Assembly: GCA_026004675.1 (NCBI GenBank)
Contig: BPJP01000004.1
Coordinates: 62,001 to 126,000 of the forward strand
Direction of reading: 5' to 3'
DNA from: Gemmatales bacterium
GTDB taxonomy: Bacteria > Planctomycetota > Planctomycetia > Gemmatales > Gemmataceae
Length of the DNA: 64,000 bases
Shown here: in pieces, positions 62,273-64,000 of the stretch
Numbering within the stretch: the first letter of the stretch is position 1
How the letters are laid out: every line of letters begins with the position of its first letter
Translations under genes and position numbers: made by a program
Notes under the pieces: generated by a model
Told to the model about the DNA's origin: nothing
Database searches by the model: none
What the model saw: the letters and a program-made list of their open reading frames with translations, nothing else

Positions 62273-63025
62273 CTAATTCTGATTCAGGCTCCGCAAGGCG
62301 GTCACATGGTACACCGTTTCGTTGTCAGTGGAATCGCGAGAGATGTAGCCATGGACGCGCACCAATTCCCCGCTTTTGAAGCGTTTCATAGGACCGGTTC
62401 CAACCAAACGCACGCTGCCCCCGTAACGGTCCGTTTCGTCAAGTGGCGAATAGCGAACGTGCCAGGATTGCCTGGAATGAACGAAATAGAGTTCACCAAC
62501 GAGCCAGCTGTAGTCGGGTGCATGACTATAGGCGATGGCTCGCGGGGACGATGACGAGGCAGCAGATCGTTGTGAAAGAGACTCTGGCAGTTTCGCTTCG
62601 CCGGAAGATGCAAACGTTGTTTGCGGAACTCCATCGATGCTGGCGGAACGAGCAGCATCCAAAGCGGCATCCCGCTTGTCTGTCGTTCGGGATTCGGCGG
62701 CGACAGCCCATTGCATTTCATTGTCCCGTGGAGCAGCGGGTGTTTCCTCGAGCACGACGGGGTCAGGTGCGGGGTCTCCGTCGCAAAGGGTAATGATCTC
62801 AGGCCAGGCGGCTTGTCTGGCCGGGAGGGACGCGGTCGCTTCTTGCGATCCCTGATCGGCGAATGTCGTATTCTCTTGCTTGTCGCCTGTATGGTTGCTG
62901 GCGACTTGGACTGGCAGCGACGAGGCGGAGGAATTGAACCGACTGTGTTGGAATCGGCTGCAACCAGCCGCCGTCACCACCGCTAGTGAAAACGCGATAA
63001 CCGTTTTACTCTTTTTCAAACGCAT
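62273..63025 (-). CDS. lipoprotein of unknown function (250 aa)
   Basis: The start is ATG 63025 with GGGAGATA upstream. The signal (MRLKKSKTVIAFSLAVVTAAGC) ends in a lipobox Cys. A Ser/Ala-rich, presumably flexible middle leads to a compact C-terminal domain: YSWLVGELYFVHSRQSWHVRYSPL, GSVRLVGTGPMKRFKSGELVRVHGYI, ETVYHVTALRSL. The strands, with 'G..V.V.G.I', look like a small OB-type beta barrel. Function unknown. An open in-frame extension upstream lacks coding character. Confidence 0.7.
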   Translation of the reverse strand: MRLKKSKTVIAFSLAVVTAAGCSRFQHSRFNSSASSLPVQVASNHTGDKQENTTFADQGSQEATASLPARQAAWPEIITLCDGDPAPDPVVLEETPAAPRDNEMQWAVAAESRTTDKRDAALDAARSASIDGVPQTTFASSGEAKLPESLSQRSAASSSSPRAIAYSHAPDYSWLVGELYFVHSRQSWHVRYSPLDETDRYGGSVRLVGTGPMKRFKSGELVRVHGYISRDSTDNETVYHVTALRSLNQN

Positions 63026-63437
63026 TCTGCTATCTCCCTTATTGGGTCGTTGGGTCGTGGGGAAGGAAGCGCAAGAAATCGAAGCACGTCGGGACGCACG
63101 CTGGACTGGCTTTCCAAAAAGAATGTCCGTCCAGCGAAACGTGACGCAGTATTTCGCGGTAATTTCATCAGATACCCACTTGGATTTGTTATCGGAACTG
63201 ACAAGATCGGAACTTGCGGAAAGTCCAGAAAAGCCCGGAAATTCACGATAATCGTGTCCGTTCCGTCGAAGCTGGCGAATTGGGGAGGGCTTTTCGGAGT
63301 GAAACGTTTCCTGACTGGGCGAATGAGTCACGAAATGGACTTAGACGGCGCGTGCCGTTTTGCCATTTTGTGCAAACAGTTCGGACCATACAATGTCTTT
63401 ACGCAGTGATTCCCACAGCCCTGTACCCGCGTCGTCC
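63026..63437 (+). other. 412-bp divergent intergenic region
   Basis: Between the lipoprotein gene (minus) and the kinase gene (plus). Expected to hold both promoters. No repeat or RNA gene seen. Several open frames here show no coding features. Confidence 0.4.
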
Positions 63438-64000
63438 ATGGCCATAACGACGGTCGAGGAATTCGTTGAAGCGATCAAAAAAAGCCGGTTGTTCAATCAA
63501 AAGCAACTGGACGAAGTAAAGTCTGTTCAGTCCCACTTCAAAGACCCCAAGGAATTCGCCCGCTACCTTATCAAGAAGGGCCGACTCACTCCGTTTCAGG
63601 CCAACGCCATTTTTCATGGGAAAGGAGAAGAACTCGTTCTCGGTCAGTATCACCTGCTTGAACGCCTAGGCGAGGGAGGGATGGGGCAGGTCTTCAAAGC
63701 CCGCCATCAACGCCTGGATCGGATTGTCGCCTTGAAGGTGATTCGACCCGAGCGCTTGAGCCATCCTGCCGCCGTCAGTCGTTTTCATCGCGAAATCCGG
63801 GCCGCTGCCCAGCTGTCGCATCCCAACATCGTCATGGCATTCGACGCGGACCAGGTTGGCCAGACCCATTTCTTTGCTATGGAATATGTTCCCGGCAAAG
63901 ATTTGGCGAAGATCGTTAAAGAACGCGGCCCTCTTCCCGTCGATATGGCTTGCGACTTTATTCGGCAAGCGGCGTTAGGCTTGCAGCATGCGTACGAACG
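63438..64000 (+). CDS. serine/threonine protein kinase, N-terminal part (runs off the right edge)
   Basis: The frame is open from ATG 63438 (MAITTVEEFVEAIKKSRLFNQ) to the window end, about 187 residues. The first 65 residues are a helical planctomycete-type N-terminal region (LIKKGRLTPFQANAIFHG). The Hanks-type kinase domain starts at YHLLERLGEGGMGQVFKARHQ with the G-x-G-x-x-G loop, VALKVIRPE with the ATP lysine, REIRAAAQLSHPNIV with the alpha-C Glu, and FFAMEYVPGKDL. The catalytic loop is beyond the window. An in-frame ATG at 63393 is an alternative start. In this group a membrane helix and WD40 or TPR repeats often follow. Confidence 0.9.
   Translation, partial: MAITTVEEFVEAIKKSRLFNQKQLDEVKSVQSHFKDPKEFARYLIKKGRLTPFQANAIFHGKGEELVLGQYHLLERLGEGGMGQVFKARHQRLDRIVALKVIRPERLSHPAAVSRFHREIRAAAQLSHPNIVMAFDADQVGQTHFFAMEYVPGKDLAKIVKERGPLPVDMACDFIRQAALGLQHAYE

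Overview
The window is about 64 kb of a high-GC bacterial chromosome, almost certainly from a planctomycete of the Gemmata/Gemmataceae type. The signs are GYF_2-domain proteins, an atypical kinase fused to a formylglycine-generating-enzyme-like domain and an NPCBM domain, several sulfatases, a giant WD40 protein, a YfbK-type VWA protein coupled to an ECF sigma factor, paired TadE-like pseudopilins, a TatC with a large insertion, and a planctomycete-style serine/threonine kinase. No rRNA, tRNA, CRISPR array or complete mobile element was recognised.

Layout. 1-6.1 kb: the end of one sulfatase, phosphoketolase (xfp), a second sulfatase and a short Hsp70. 6.3-11.1 kb: a GYF/trypsin membrane protease, an isoprenylcysteine-methyltransferase-like membrane protein and gltX. 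11.1-13.5 kb: a minus-strand TadE/TadE/TadG operon. 14.1-16.8 kb: tatA, tatC and, convergent, transaldolase. 17-24.2 kb: a DUF4838 secreted protein, flgI, an outer-membrane protein, proC with an ATP-grasp gene, and a small membrane protein. 24.5-31 kb: kinase-FGE-NPCBM fusion, a YfhO-like membrane protein and a secreted protein. 31.4-37.6 kb: ROK kinase, ABC-2 permease, RlmL-like RNA methyltransferase, PII protein, FIST sensor, G3E GTPase. 37.9-43.7 kb: WD40 protein, tyrosine phosphatase, LptF/G permease, DUF1579 protein. 43.9-49.1 kb: GspC-like lipoprotein, secretin, and a convergent HEAT-repeat protein. 49.4-54.6 kb: ECF sigma factor with VWA protein, enolase, pyrB. 54.9-56.4 kb: an accessory island with a hairpin-repeat array, a toxin-type deaminase domain and a candidate immunity gene. 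56.7-64 kb: a metallophosphoesterase, a 1500-residue TPR membrane protein, a lipoprotein and the start of a Ser/Thr kinase gene.

Central metabolism is represented by scattered single genes (xfp, tal, eno, ROK kinase, gltX, proC, pyrB). Envelope and secretion functions dominate the rest (Tat export, Tad-type pilin-like proteins, secretin, LptF/G, lipoproteins).

Two features run across the whole window. First, many genes carry frameshifts, nearly all explained by one surplus base, usually in a short homopolymer; this looks like consensus error rather than biology, and affected genes are given here as single joined CDS. Second, a 54-bp repeat unit made of two hairpins occurs at three intergenic loci, once as an exact four-unit array directly beside the toxin/immunity island.
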